Position numbers and translations under genes: made by a program. A stretch of DNA of 64,000 nt from Enterobacteriaceae bacterium UBA7338. Lineage in GTDB: Bacteria > Pseudomonadota > Gammaproteobacteria > Enterobacterales > Enterobacteriaceae. Location: NCBI GenBank assembly GCA_002480085.1, contig DKPJ01000006.1, forward strand, positions 251,451 through 315,450, given 5' to 3'. Below the pieces are notes generated by a model. That model did not search any database. It was not told the DNA's origin and saw only the letters and a program-made list of their open reading frames with translations. Below are positions 8,810-18,176 of the stretch, one piece after another (positions within the stretch are counted from its first letter, which is position 1; every line of letters begins with the position of its first letter).

Positions 8810-10357
8810 ATGTCGGTTACTAAAAAACCTATGGTACTGGTGATTCTGGATGGCTACGGCTACCGCGAAGATCAGCAGGATAACGCTATTCTTAACGCTA
8901 AAACGCCGGTGATGGACGCCCTGTGGGCGCAACGTCCGCACACGCTAGTTGACGCATCCGGTCTCGAAGTCGGCCTGCCGGACCGTCAGATGGGTAACTC
9001 TGAAGTGGGCCACGTCAACCTGGGCGCGGGCCGCATTGTTTATCAGGATCTCACTCGCCTGGACGTCGAAATTAAAGAGCGCACCTTCTTCAGCAACCCG
9101 GCGCTGGTGGGCGCGGTGGACAACGCCGTCGCGCAGGGCAAAGCCGTGCACATTATGGGCCTGCTCTCGGCAGGCGGCGTGCACAGCCATGAAGATCATA
9201 TTCTGGCGATGATGGAGCTGGCTGCGGCACGCGGTGCAGAGAAGATCTACCTGCACGCGTTTCTCGACGGTCGCGATACTCCGCCGCGCAGCGCAGAGTC
9301 CTCCCTCAAACGCGTTGAAGAGAAGTTTGCCGAGCTGGGCAAAGGCCGCGTTGCCACGATCATTGGCCGCTATTATGCCATGGACCGCGATAACCGCTGG
9401 GATCGTGTTGAGCAGGCCTATGATCTGATGACTCAGGCGAAGGGCGAATATCAGGCCGACACCGCCGTGGCGGGTTTACAGGCCGCCTACGCACGCGACG
9501 AGAATGACGAGTTTGTGAAGGCGACGGCGATCCGCGCCGCAGGTCAGGACGATTCTGCCATGCAGGATGGCGACGCGCTGATTTTCATGAACTTCCGCGC
9601 CGACCGCGCCCGTGAAATCACCCGCGCCTTCGTCAACACCGACTTCGACGGCTTCGCCCGTAAAAAAACCATTAAGCTGGGCGAGTTCGTGATGCTGACC
9701 GAATATGCCGCTGACATCAAAGCGACCTGCGCCTATCCGCCGGCTTCGCTGGCCAATACCTTCGGGGAGTGGATGGCGAAGAATGACAAAACCCAGCTGC
9801 GCATCTCTGAAACGGAGAAGTACGCGCACGTCACCTTCTTCTTCAACGGTGGTGTCGAAGAGCCGTTCAGCGGCGAAGATCGTATCCTGATCAACTCCCC
9901 AAAAGTGGCGACTTACGACCTGCAGCCGGAGATGAGCTCTGCAGAATTAACTGAAAAATTGGTCGCCGCCATCAAGGGCGGCAAGTACGACACCATCATC
10001 TGCAACTACCCGAACGGCGATATGGTTGGCCATACCGGCGTGTTTGAGGCTGCCGTTGCCGCCGTCGAAACGCTGGACAAATGCATTGCCGAGGTAGCCG
10101 ATGCGGTAGAGTCCACAGGCGGCCAGCTGTTGATTACCGCGGATCACGGCAATGCCGAGCAGATGCGCGACCCGGCCACCGGCCAGGCCCATACCGCCCA
10201 CACCAACCTGCCGGTTCCGCTGATCTACGTTGGTGGTAAATCGGTTAAAGCAGTCAGCGGCGGTAAACTTTCGGACATCGCACCGACCATGCTGAGCCTG
10301 ATGGGCATGGAAATCCCGCAAGAGATGACTGGCAAGCCGCTGTTCATCGTGGAATAA
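8810..10357 (+). CDS. gpmI: 2,3-bisphosphoglycerate-independent phosphoglycerate mutase GpmI
   Basis: Glycolytic, Mn-dependent interconversion of 3- and 2-phosphoglycerate. ATG 8810 (MSVTKKPMVLVILDGYG) gives 515 aa, against 514 in E. coli. The longer frame from 8726 lacks family support. Metal and catalytic motifs: LDGYG (Asp14), the phosphoserine loop GNSEVGHVN (Ser64), FLDGRDTPPRS, and the C-terminal ADHGNAEQM. It is divergent from yibN and heads a gpmI-envC-yibQ series (9 bases to envC). Confidence 0.97.
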   Translation: MSVTKKPMVLVILDGYGYREDQQDNAILNAKTPVMDALWAQRPHTLVDASGLEVGLPDRQMGNSEVGHVNLGAGRIVYQDLTRLDVEIKERTFFSNPALVGAVDNAVAQGKAVHIMGLLSAGGVHSHEDHILAMMELAAARGAEKIYLHAFLDGRDTPPRSAESSLKRVEEKFAELGKGRVATIIGRYYAMDRDNRWDRVEQAYDLMTQAKGEYQADTAVAGLQAAYARDENDEFVKATAIRAAGQDDSAMQDGDALIFMNFRADRAREITRAFVNTDFDGFARKKTIKLGEFVMLTEYAADIKATCAYPPASLANTFGEWMAKNDKTQLRISETEKYAHVTFFFNGGVEEPFSGEDRILINSPKVATYDLQPEMSSAELTEKLVAAIKGGKYDTIICNYPNGDMVGHTGVFEAAVAAVETLDKCIAEVADAVESTGGQLLITADHGNAEQMRDPATGQAHTAHTNLPVPLIYVGGKSVKAVSGGKLSDIAPTMLSLMGMEIPQEMTGKPLFIVE

Positions 10358-10366
10358 TCGCTCCCC

Positions 10367-11635
10367 ATGAGGGGAAAGGCGATTTTTTCAATTACATGGG
10401 CCGGCACTGTCCGGCCATTGTTCTGTGCCAGTGCGCTCAGCGCTGGCGTTTTGCTGTGCGCTTTTCCCGCCCACGCGGACGATCGCGACCAGCTAAAATC
10501 GATTCAGGCCGATATCGCCAGCAAAGAGCGGGCGGTACGCCAGCAGCAGCAGCAGCGCGCTACGCTTCTGGCGCAGCTTAAAGAGCAGGAGGAGGCGATC
10601 TCTGCCGCCGCCCGCAAGCTGCGTGAAACCCAAAGCACCCTCAACGAGCTCAACAAGCAGATTGACGCCATGAATGCGTCAATTGCCAGGCTTGAGCAGC
10701 AGAAAGCCAGCCAGGAGCGCAACCTGGCGGCCCAGCTTGATGCCGCATTCCGTCAGGGCGAGCACTCCGGCGTGCAGTATATTTTCAACAGCGAAGAGAC
10801 CGCCCGCGGCGAGCGCATGCAGGCCTACTATGGCTACCTGAACCAGGCGCGCCAGGAGACCATCGCCCAGCTAAAGCAGACCCGTGAAGAGGTGGCCGCC
10901 CAGCGAGCCGAGCTGGAAGAGAAGCAGAGCCAGCAGCAGACGCTGCTCTATGAACAGCAGGCCCAGCAGGCGAAGCTGGAGCAGGCGCGCAACGAGCGTA
11001 AAAAGACCCTCACCAGCCTTGAAAGCTCTATTCAGGCGGGCCAGCAGCAGCTGAGCGAGATGCGTGCCAACGAATCCCGCCTGCGCAACAGCCTTGCCCG
11101 GGCGGAAGCCGCGGCGAAAGCGCGGGCAGAGCGCGAGGCCCGCGAGGCCGATGCGGTACGCGATCGCCAGCAGGAGGCGTCGCGAAAAGGTACGACCTAC
11201 AAACCCACCGAGAGCGAGCGCTCCCTGATGTCACGCACCGGGGGCTTAGGCTCGCCGCGTGGACAGGCCTACTGGCCGGTACGCGGATCTATCCTGCATC
11301 GCTATGGCGAACAGCTGCAGGGTGAGCTACGGTGGAAAGGGATTGTGATTGGCGCGTCCGAAGGTAGCGAAGTAAAAGCTATCGCCGATGGGCGGGTGAT
11401 CCTCGCCGACTGGCTACAGGGCTACGGCCTGGTGGTGGTGGTGGAGCACGGAAAAGGCGATATGAGCCTTTACGGCTATAATCAGAGCGCACTGGTCAGC
11501 GTCGGAACCCAGGTTCGCGCTGGTCAGCCGATTGCCCTTGTGGGCAGCAGTGGCGGTCAGGGCCGTCCGTCACTCTATTTTGAAATTCGTCGTCAGGGTC
11601 AGGCGGTTAATCCACAACCGTGGTTGGGAAGATAA
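10367..11635 (+). CDS. envC: Murein hydrolase activator EnvC
   Basis: Periplasmic divisome protein that activates the amidases AmiA and AmiB. The protein is 422 aa (E. coli 419). A signal peptide ends near CAFPAHA|DDRDQL (about residue 37). A long Gln/Glu/Ala-rich coiled coil (about 40-275) follows, then a C-terminal LytM domain (about 300-420: GIVIGASEGSEVKAIADGRVILADWLQGYG). The domain lacks the full His/Asp zinc set of active LytM peptidases, as expected for an activator. The start lies 9 bases after the gpmI stop. Confidence 0.96.
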   Translation: MRGKAIFSITWAGTVRPLFCASALSAGVLLCAFPAHADDRDQLKSIQADIASKERAVRQQQQQRATLLAQLKEQEEAISAAARKLRETQSTLNELNKQIDAMNASIARLEQQKASQERNLAAQLDAAFRQGEHSGVQYIFNSEETARGERMQAYYGYLNQARQETIAQLKQTREEVAAQRAELEEKQSQQQTLLYEQQAQQAKLEQARNERKKTLTSLESSIQAGQQQLSEMRANESRLRNSLARAEAAAKARAEREAREADAVRDRQQEASRKGTTYKPTESERSLMSRTGGLGSPRGQAYWPVRGSILHRYGEQLQGELRWKGIVIGASEGSEVKAIADGRVILADWLQGYGLVVVVEHGKGDMSLYGYNQSALVSVGTQVRAGQPIALVGSSGGQGRPSLYFEIRRQGQAVNPQPWLGR

Positions 11636-11638
11636 GTT

Positions 11639-12583
11639 TTGCTTCAGTTTCGTCGTCTGTTTTTCGCGATTATGACCCTCCTGCCGTTTATTGTGCCGGC
11701 GCACGCTGGCAAGCTCTCCATTGTTATTGATGATTTCGGCTATCGCCCGCAGACGGAAAACCAGGTGCTGGCGATGCCCGCCGCTGTTTCCGTTGCCGTG
11801 CTGCCTAATGCGCCCCATGCCCATGAGATGGCAACCAAAGCCCACAACGGCGGCCATGAGGTGCTCATCCACCTGCCGATGGCCCCCCTGAGCAAACAGC
11901 CGCTGGAAAAAGATACCCTGCGCCCGGAGATGAGCAGCGACGAGATCGAGCGCATTATCCGTGACGCCTATGGCAAAGTGCCCTACGCCGTGGGTCTGAA
12001 TAACCACATGGGCAGCGCCATGACCTCCAGCCTGTTTGGCATGCAGAAAGTGATGCAGGCCCTGGAGCGCTATAACCTCTACTTCCTCGACAGCATGACC
12101 ATCGGCAACAGCCAGGCGATGCGTGCCGCAGCCGGAACGGGCGTGAAGGTGATCAAGCGCCGGGTCTTTCTCGACGATACGCAGAACGAAGGTGATATTC
12201 GCCGCCAGTTTAACCGGGCGGTGGATCTGGCCCGTCGCAACGGCTCGGCGATCGCCATTGGTCACCCTCACCCGACCACCGTGCGTGTATTACAGCAGAT
12301 GATCTACAGCCTGCCGGGGGACATCACCCTGGTGCGTCCGAGCAGCCTGCTTAACGAGCCGCAGATCGATACCTCAAAACCAAACCTGACGCCGCCAGCC
12401 GGCAACGGGCAACAACCTAACGCGCCGCGCAATCCATTCCACGGCGTGAAGCTGTGTAAACCGAAGCAGCCTCTACAGCCGATCTATGCCAGCCGCTTCT
12501 TTACCGTGCTGGGCGAAAGCATCAATCAAAGCGCGATCGCGGCCTGGTTCCAGCAGCAGTGGCAGGGCTGGGGCCAACGCTAA
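11639..12583 (+). CDS. yibQ: Divergent polysaccharide deacetylase YibQ
   Basis: A 314-aa secreted protein of the divergent polysaccharide deacetylase family (formerly DUF610). Its function is not firmly known; it is usually linked to envC. The start is TTG 11639, three bases after the envC stop, so it is probably coupled. A signal peptide (LFFAIMTLLPFIVPAHA|GK) precedes the NodB-like core with IVIDDFGYR, NNHMGSAMT and AIGHPHPTT. The stop overlaps the stop of the convergent waaH by three bases. Confidence 0.92.
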   Translation: MLQFRRLFFAIMTLLPFIVPAHAGKLSIVIDDFGYRPQTENQVLAMPAAVSVAVLPNAPHAHEMATKAHNGGHEVLIHLPMAPLSKQPLEKDTLRPEMSSDEIERIIRDAYGKVPYAVGLNNHMGSAMTSSLFGMQKVMQALERYNLYFLDSMTIGNSQAMRAAAGTGVKVIKRRVFLDDTQNEGDIRRQFNRAVDLARRNGSAIAIGHPHPTTVRVLQQMIYSLPGDITLVRPSSLLNEPQIDTSKPNLTPPAGNGQQPNAPRNPFHGVKLCKPKQPLQPIYASRFFTVLGESINQSAIAAWFQQQWQGWGQR

Positions 12584-13614
12584 CCGAGATTCAACGCCCT
12601 ACGAGCGATACGGTGGTGCGACAGCGTTTTGTCGCGCCACTTGTAGAGCCGCAGCGACCAGAGCAGCGCCTGGTAGGCCATCTTGACGCTGCGCACGTTG
12701 GTGAGCATCCGCCGGTACATCCCTGAAGTGAACACCTCGGCAATCATACGCTGCTGGGTCAGCGTATCTGGCTCTTTACGCAGGGCATGGAACACGCGCA
12801 GCGCCTCGTAGGTAATCTGCTGGCGGAACTCCGGATAGATGGGGATGCGATCCGCATAGTCATTGTTTAGCTTCTCCAGCAGGCGGGTGATCTTGATGTA
12901 GTGCCGCTGGTAGGCGAGGTTCTTCTCTCCCTGCCGCTTCATATGGCTGACGGAATTTTCATGCTGATAGTACTTATAGAGCGACTCTTCCGTGTACCTG
13001 ACGCGCCGGGTGTTAAACATAAACTCGGTGCTCCAGATAATGTCCTGATGATGCAGCCCTGGTACGAAGCGGATCCGATGCTGCTTGATCAGGTCGTGGC
13101 GATAGACCCCCATCCACAGCACATGCGTCCAGCGGCGCGACTTCAGCCCCATCCGCAGCCAGTCCGGCCCGGTAAGTACGCCCGTCGAGCGCAGGCGGCT
13201 GGTGGGAATGGATTGCCATACCTTGCCCGTAGCTCGCGAGCTCCAGTCGGCGTTGCACTGGGCCACGTCGAGATCGTCCTGCATGGCCATCGCCATCAGT
13301 TTTTCATACATGGTGGGGTAGACTTCGTCATCGGCATCGACAAAGGCAATGTAATCCCCGGTTGCCACGTCCAGCGCCCGGTTGCGGGCGATGGAGACGC
13401 CGGCGTTCGCCTGATGCAGCAGGCGGATATGCGGATACGCTTCGGCGTAAAATTTTGCGATCTCCACGGAGTTATCCGTCGAGCCATCATTAACAATGAT
13501 GATTTCCAGATCGGTCCATGTCTGGGCGATTAACGACTCCATGCACGCTTTAAAATCGTTCCCGGCGTTATACAGCGGGATGATGACGCTCAGCTTTTTT
13601 GTAGGGCTTATCAT
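12580..13614 (-). CDS. waaH: LPS core UDP-glucuronate:heptose(III) glycosyltransferase WaaH (YibD)
   Basis: Family 2 glycosyltransferase of 344 aa, the length of E. coli YibD/WaaH, which adds glucuronic acid to heptose III of the LPS core when phosphate is limiting. The GT-A domain starts with KLSVIIPLYNAGNDFKACMESL, and the metal/nucleotide-binding motif is AFVDADDE (about residues 90-97). The basic C-terminus suits membrane-surface work. It is convergent with yibQ. A PhoB box was looked for in 13615-13690 but none was convincing. Confidence 0.9.
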   Translation of the reverse strand: MISPTKKLSVIIPLYNAGNDFKACMESLIAQTWTDLEIIIVNDGSTDNSVEIAKFYAEAYPHIRLLHQANAGVSIARNRALDVATGDYIAFVDADDEVYPTMYEKLMAMAMQDDLDVAQCNADWSSRATGKVWQSIPTSRLRSTGVLTGPDWLRMGLKSRRWTHVLWMGVYRHDLIKQHRIRFVPGLHHQDIIWSTEFMFNTRRVRYTEESLYKYYQHENSVSHMKRQGEKNLAYQRHYIKITRLLEKLNNDYADRIPIYPEFRQQITYEALRVFHALRKEPDTLTQQRMIAEVFTSGMYRRMLTNVRSVKMAYQALLWSLRLYKWRDKTLSHHRIARRALNLG

Positions 13615-13695
13615 GAGATAACCGTTCCGTCTCGTAGAATATCCCTGCCTTTTTACCAGCCGATTATTAAGATAAGGTTAAAAGCTGTGCAAATA

Positions 13696-13726
13696 AGAAA
13701 AGACCAGGCTCTTTAGGCCTGGTCTT
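13696..13726 (-). terminator. Rho-independent terminator of kbl-tdh
   Basis: Perfect 10-bp stem AAGACCAGGC (13700-13709) / GCCTGGTCTT (13717-13726) with a 7-nt loop, followed on the minus strand by TTTTCTTATTTG. It lies 19 bases after the tdh stop. Confidence 0.88.
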
Positions 13727-13744
13727 AGTTAGCGCTGGCGAGGG

Positions 13745-14770
13745 TTAATCCCAGCTCAGGATCACTTTCCCGGACTGTCCGGAGCGCATGGCATCAAAGC
13801 CCTGCTGGAACTCATTGATGCTGAAGCGGTGGGTGATGATCGGCGAGAGATCCAGCCCGGACTGGATCAGCGCTGCCATCTTGTACCAGGTCTCGAACAT
13901 CTCACGGCCATAGATACCCTTAATGAACAGGCCCTTGAAGATGACCTTGTTCCAGTCGATAGACATCTCCGACGGTGGAATGCCCAGCAGCGCAATGCGC
14001 CCGCCGTGGTTCATGGTATCGAGCATGGTACGGAACGCCGGTGGCGCGCCGGACATCTCAAGGCCTACGTCAAACCCTTCGGTCATGCCCAGCTCGGCCA
14101 TCACCTCATCCAGGCTCTCGGTAGCGACGTTAACCGCCCGGGTGACGCCCATCTTACGCGCCAGATCCAGTCGATACTCGTTAACGTCGGTGATCACCAC
14201 GTGGCGTGCGCCAACGTGCTTCGCCACCGCCGCCGCCATGATGCCGATAGGACCCGCGCCGGAGACCAGCACGTCTTCCCCTACCAGGTCGAAGGAGAGC
14301 GCGGTGTGCACGGCGTTACCGAACGGATCGAAAATTGACGCCAGCTCGTCAGAGATGTTGTCCGGGATCTTAAAGGCGTTGAAGGCCGGAATAACCAGAT
14401 ACTCGGCAAAAGAGCCAGGGCGGTTAACGCCGACGCCGACGGTGTTACGGCAGAGGTGAGTCCGTCCGCCGCGGCAGTTACGGCAGTGGCCGCAGGTAAT
14501 ATGGCCTTCACCGGAGACGCGATCGCCGATCTTAAAGCCCTTGACCTCCTGGCCAATCCCCACCACTTCGCCAACGTACTCGTGACCGACCACCATCGGC
14601 ACCGGAATGGTTTTTTGTGACCACTCGTCCCAGTTGTAGATGTGCACGTCCGTGCCGCAGATCGCGCTTTTGCGGATCTTGATCAGCAGATCGTTATGGC
14701 CCACCTCTGGCTCTGGTACGTCGGTCATCCAGATCCCTTCCTGTGGTTTCAGCTTGGATAACGCTTTCAT
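13745..14770 (-). CDS. tdh: L-threonine 3-dehydrogenase Tdh
   Basis: Zinc-dependent, NAD-linked oxidation of threonine to 2-amino-3-ketobutyrate, the substrate of the neighbouring Kbl. The 341-aa medium-chain dehydrogenase has the catalytic-zinc segment ICGTDVHIYNWDEW (Cys38), GHEYVGEV, the structural zinc cluster CGHCRNCRGGRTHLC, and the Rossmann motif VSGAGPIGIMAA. It is the second gene of kbl-tdh, with 9 bases between them. Confidence 0.98.
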   Translation of the reverse strand: MKALSKLKPQEGIWMTDVPEPEVGHNDLLIKIRKSAICGTDVHIYNWDEWSQKTIPVPMVVGHEYVGEVVGIGQEVKGFKIGDRVSGEGHITCGHCRNCRGGRTHLCRNTVGVGVNRPGSFAEYLVIPAFNAFKIPDNISDELASIFDPFGNAVHTALSFDLVGEDVLVSGAGPIGIMAAAVAKHVGARHVVITDVNEYRLDLARKMGVTRAVNVATESLDEVMAELGMTEGFDVGLEMSGAPPAFRTMLDTMNHGGRIALLGIPPSEMSIDWNKVIFKGLFIKGIYGREMFETWYKMAALIQSGLDLSPIITHRFSINEFQQGFDAMRSGQSGKVILSWD

Positions 14771-14779
14771 CTTTCGTCC

Positions 14780-15976
14780 TCAGGCAATCACGCCAAGTTG
14801 TTTACCAATGCGGGTAAAGGCCTCCACCGCACGTTCAATCTGTTCAGGGGAGTGGGCCGCTGACATCTGGGTACGAATGCGCGCCTGGCCTTTTGGCACC
14901 ACCGGGAAGAAGAAGCCGGTGACGTAGATCCCCTCTTTCTGCAGCTCGCGGGCAAAGTTCTGCGCCACTACCGCATCGCCCAGCATCACCGGGATGATGG
15001 CGTGATCGGCCCCGGCGAGGGTAAAGCCCGCCGCGCTCATTTTCTCGCGGAACAGGCTGGCGTTAGCCCACAGTTTTTCCCGTAGCTCCGCGCCGGACTC
15101 CAGCATCTCCAGCACCCTGATGGAGGCGCTGACGATCGCCGGGGCCAGCGAGTTGGAGAAGAGATAGGGACGCGAGCGCTGGCGCAGCCACTCCACCACC
15201 TCTTTACGTGCCGCCGTATAGCCGCCGGATGCGCCGCCGAGGGCCTTACCCAGCGTGCCGGTGAGGATATCCACCCGGCCCATCACCTCGCAGTATTCGT
15301 GCGTGCCGCGCCCGTTGGCGCCAACAAAGCCCACCGCGTGGGAGTCATCGACCATCACCAGCGCTTCATACTTATCCGCCAGGTCACAGACGCCCTTCAG
15401 GTTAGCGATGACGCCATCCATAGAGAAGACGCCGTCGGTAGCGATCAGCACCTGTCGCGCTCCCGCATCGCGGGCCTCCTGCAGACGCGCCTCCAGCTCC
15501 TGCATGTCGTTATTGGCGTAGCGGTAGCGTTTGGCTTTGCAGAGGCGAACCCCGTCGATGATGGAGGCGTGGTTTAGGGCATCGGAGATAATGGCGTCTT
15601 CCGCCCCCAGCAGCGTTTCGAACAGGCCGCCGTTAGCGTCGAAGCAGGAGGAGTAGAGAATGGCGTCTTCCATGCCGAGGAACCCGGCCAGCTTCTGCTC
15701 CAGGGCTTTATGGGTGTCCTGCGTGCCGCAGATGAATCGCACCGAGGCCATGCCGAAGCCGTGGCTGTCCATTCCGGCCTTCGCCGCGCTGATGAGATCC
15801 GGATGGTTCGCCAGACCGAGGTAGTTGTTGGCGCAGAAGTTAATCACCTGGCTGCCGTCGGCAACGGTGATATCAGCCTGCTGGGCCGAGGTGATAATGC
15901 GTTCTTCTTTAAACAACCCTTCCGCCCGGGCGGTTTCAAGGTCGCTGTTCAACCGTTGGTAAAAATCCCCACGCAT
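14780..15976 (-). CDS. kbl: 2-amino-3-ketobutyrate coenzyme A ligase Kbl
   Basis: PLP enzyme splitting 2-amino-3-ketobutyrate with CoA into glycine and acetyl-CoA. ATG 15976 (MRGDFYQRLNSDLETARAEG) gives 398 aa, exactly the E. coli length; the longer frame to 16078 adds 34 unsupported residues. Alpha-oxoamine synthase motifs: INFCANNYLGLANHPD, the substrate segment DDSHAVGFVGANGRGTHEY, and the PLP lysine in GTLGKALGGASGGY. It is divergent from hldD. Confidence 0.97.
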   Translation of the reverse strand: MRGDFYQRLNSDLETARAEGLFKEERIITSAQQADITVADGSQVINFCANNYLGLANHPDLISAAKAGMDSHGFGMASVRFICGTQDTHKALEQKLAGFLGMEDAILYSSCFDANGGLFETLLGAEDAIISDALNHASIIDGVRLCKAKRYRYANNDMQELEARLQEARDAGARQVLIATDGVFSMDGVIANLKGVCDLADKYEALVMVDDSHAVGFVGANGRGTHEYCEVMGRVDILTGTLGKALGGASGGYTAARKEVVEWLRQRSRPYLFSNSLAPAIVSASIRVLEMLESGAELREKLWANASLFREKMSAAGFTLAGADHAIIPVMLGDAVVAQNFARELQKEGIYVTGFFFPVVPKGQARIRTQMSAAHSPEQIERAVEAFTRIGKQLGVIA

Positions 15977-16191
15977 TGCAATTCTCCAGACTGGGCAAAT
16001 TTCAGCACATCTTACCGAAAGCATTACGCTGATACGAGATGATGCCGCACCGGTTATCGTTTTTGCAGCACAAATCACGTACGGCCCGCTGGGATCGCGG
16101 TGAAGGGCTGAAGGGTCGGCAATGTGATGGTATGATAAAGGTATTCATGCCTGAGATTGTCTCAGCGCATCCACATTTAAAGGTTACAGTT

Positions 16192-17124
16192 ATGATTATC
16201 GTTACCGGCGGCGCAGGCTTTATCGGCAGCAACATTGTCAAAGCGCTCAATGACAAAGGCATCACCGACATTCTGGTGGTCGATAACCTGAAAGATGGCA
16301 CCAAGTTCGTCAACCTGGCCGACCTGAACATCGCCGACTACATGGATAAAGAAGATTTCCTCATCCAGATTATGGCGGGCGAAGAGTTCGGCGACGTCGA
16401 AGCCATCTTCCATGAAGGCGCATGCTCCTCCACCACCGAGTGGGACGGCAAGTACATGATGGATAACAACTATCAGTACTCCAAAGAGCTGCTGCACTAC
16501 TGCCTGGAGCGCGATATCCCGTTCCTGTACGCCTCCTCTGCGGCCACCTACGGCGGACGCACCAGCAACTTTATCGAATCCCGCGAGTACGAGCAGCCGC
16601 TGAACGTTTACGGCTACTCTAAGTTCCTGTTCGATGAGTACGTGCGCCAGATCCTGCCGGAAGCGAACTCGCCGATCGTCGGCTTCCGCTACTTTAACGT
16701 CTATGGCCCGCGTGAAGGCCACAAAGGCAGCATGGCCAGCGTCGCCTTCCACCTCAACACCCAGCTGAACAACGGCGAAACGCCGAAGCTGTTTGAAGGC
16801 AGCGACGGCTTCAAGCGCGACTTCGTCTACGTGGGCGACGTGGCGGCAGTGAACCTCTGGTTCTGGGAAAACCGCGTCTCCGGTATCTACAACCTGGGTA
16901 CCGGCCGCGCTGAGTCCTTCCAGGCCGTGGCCGACGCCGCGCTGGCGTTCCACAAGAAGGGCGAGATTGAGTACATCCCGTTCCCGGAGAAGCTGAAAGG
17001 CCGCTACCAGGCGTTTACCCAGGCGGATCTGACTAATCTGCGCGCGGCGGGCTACGACAAGCCGTTTAAAACCGTTGCCGAAGGCGTAGCGGAGTATATG
17101 GCCTGGCTGAATCGCGACGCATAA
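16192..17124 (+). CDS. hldD: ADP-L-glycero-D-manno-heptose-6-epimerase HldD
   Basis: Last step in making ADP-L,D-heptose, the donor used by WaaF and WaaC. ATG 16192 (MIIVTGGAGFIGSN) gives 310 aa as in E. coli; the frame upstream to 16039 is not family sequence. Extended SDR fold: the GGAGFIGSN nucleotide-binding loop at residues 6-14 and the catalytic YGYSKFLFDEY motif. First gene of hldD-waaF-waaC (2 bases to waaF). Confidence 0.98.
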   Translation: MIIVTGGAGFIGSNIVKALNDKGITDILVVDNLKDGTKFVNLADLNIADYMDKEDFLIQIMAGEEFGDVEAIFHEGACSSTTEWDGKYMMDNNYQYSKELLHYCLERDIPFLYASSAATYGGRTSNFIESREYEQPLNVYGYSKFLFDEYVRQILPEANSPIVGFRYFNVYGPREGHKGSMASVAFHLNTQLNNGETPKLFEGSDGFKRDFVYVGDVAAVNLWFWENRVSGIYNLGTGRAESFQAVADAALAFHKKGEIEYIPFPEKLKGRYQAFTQADLTNLRAAGYDKPFKTVAEGVAEYMAWLNRDA

Positions 17125-17126
17125 CA

Positions 17127-18173
17127 ATGAAGATACTTGTAGTGGGTCCATCCTGGGTGGGCGACATGATGATGTCGCAAAGCCTCTATCGCACCCTAAA
17201 AGCGCGCTATCCCCAGGCGATTATCGACGTGATGGCCCCTGCATGGTGTCGTCCGCTGCTGTCGCGGATGCCGGAAGTGAACGAAGCGATCCCTATGCCC
17301 CTTGGGCATGGGGCGCTGGAGCTTGGCGCACGCCGTCGTCTTGGCGTAAGCCTGCGCGAGCGCCGCTACGATCGCGCTTACGTGCTGCCCAACTCATATA
17401 AATCTGCCCTTGTGCCCTTCTTTGCCAACATCCCCGTGCGCACCGGTTGGCGCGGCGAGATGCGCTACGGCGTGCTTAACGACGCGCGCGTGCTGGATAA
17501 GCAGGCCTGGCCGCTGATGGTCGAACGCTACGTGGCGCTGGCCTACGATAAAGGCGTGATGGATTCGGCCAAAGATCTGCCTCAGCCGCTGCTCTGGCCG
17601 CAGCTGCATGTAGAAGAGAGCGAGCAGCGCCGCACCTGTAATACCTTCGGCATCCTGGCCGATCGCCCGATTATCGGCTTCTGCCCCGGCGCGGAGTTTG
17701 GCCCGGCGAAACGCTGGCCGCACTACCACTACGCCGAGCTGGCGAAGCAGCTGATCGACGAAGGCTATCAGGTAGTGCTGTTTGGCTCCGCGAAAGATCA
17801 TGGAGCGGGGAACGAAATTCTGGCTATGCTCAGCCTTGAGCAGCAGGCGTGGTGCCGCAACCTGGCCGGGGAGACGCAGCTTGAGCAGGCGGTCATTTTA
17901 CTGGCGGCCTGCCGGGCAGTGGTCACTAACGACTCCGGCCTGATGCACGTTGCCGCGGCGCTTAACCGCCCGCTGGTGGCGCTGTACGGTCCCAGCAGCC
18001 CGGACTTTACCCCACCGCTGTCGCATAAGGCGCGCGTCATCCGCTTGATCACCGGTTACCACAAAGTACGCAAAGGCGATGCCGCTGAGGGCTACCACCA
18101 GAGTCTGATCGATATTCAGCCCGAACAGGTGCTGGAGATGCTAAACGGTCTGCTGCTGGACGAAGAAGGCTAA
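17127..18173 (+). CDS. waaF: ADP-heptose:LPS heptosyltransferase II WaaF
   Basis: GT-B, family 9 transferase adding heptose II to the LPS inner core at the inner face of the cytoplasmic membrane. The length of 348 aa matches E. coli. Motifs: N-terminal ILVVGPSWVGDMMMSQSLYRTLK; donor-site CPGAEFGPAKRWPHYHYAEL; VTNDSGLMHVAAALNRPLVALYG. Close spacing to both neighbours shows an operon. Confidence 0.98.
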   Translation: MKILVVGPSWVGDMMMSQSLYRTLKARYPQAIIDVMAPAWCRPLLSRMPEVNEAIPMPLGHGALELGARRRLGVSLRERRYDRAYVLPNSYKSALVPFFANIPVRTGWRGEMRYGVLNDARVLDKQAWPLMVERYVALAYDKGVMDSAKDLPQPLLWPQLHVEESEQRRTCNTFGILADRPIIGFCPGAEFGPAKRWPHYHYAELAKQLIDEGYQVVLFGSAKDHGAGNEILAMLSLEQQAWCRNLAGETQLEQAVILLAACRAVVTNDSGLMHVAAALNRPLVALYGPSSPDFTPPLSHKARVIRLITGYHKVRKGDAAEGYHQSLIDIQPEQVLEMLNGLLLDEEG

Positions 18174-18176
18174 CGG

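Noticed and set aside
16177..17151. 324-codon open frame antisense to hldD
   Set aside because: Shadow of hldD, which has the complete SDR motifs.
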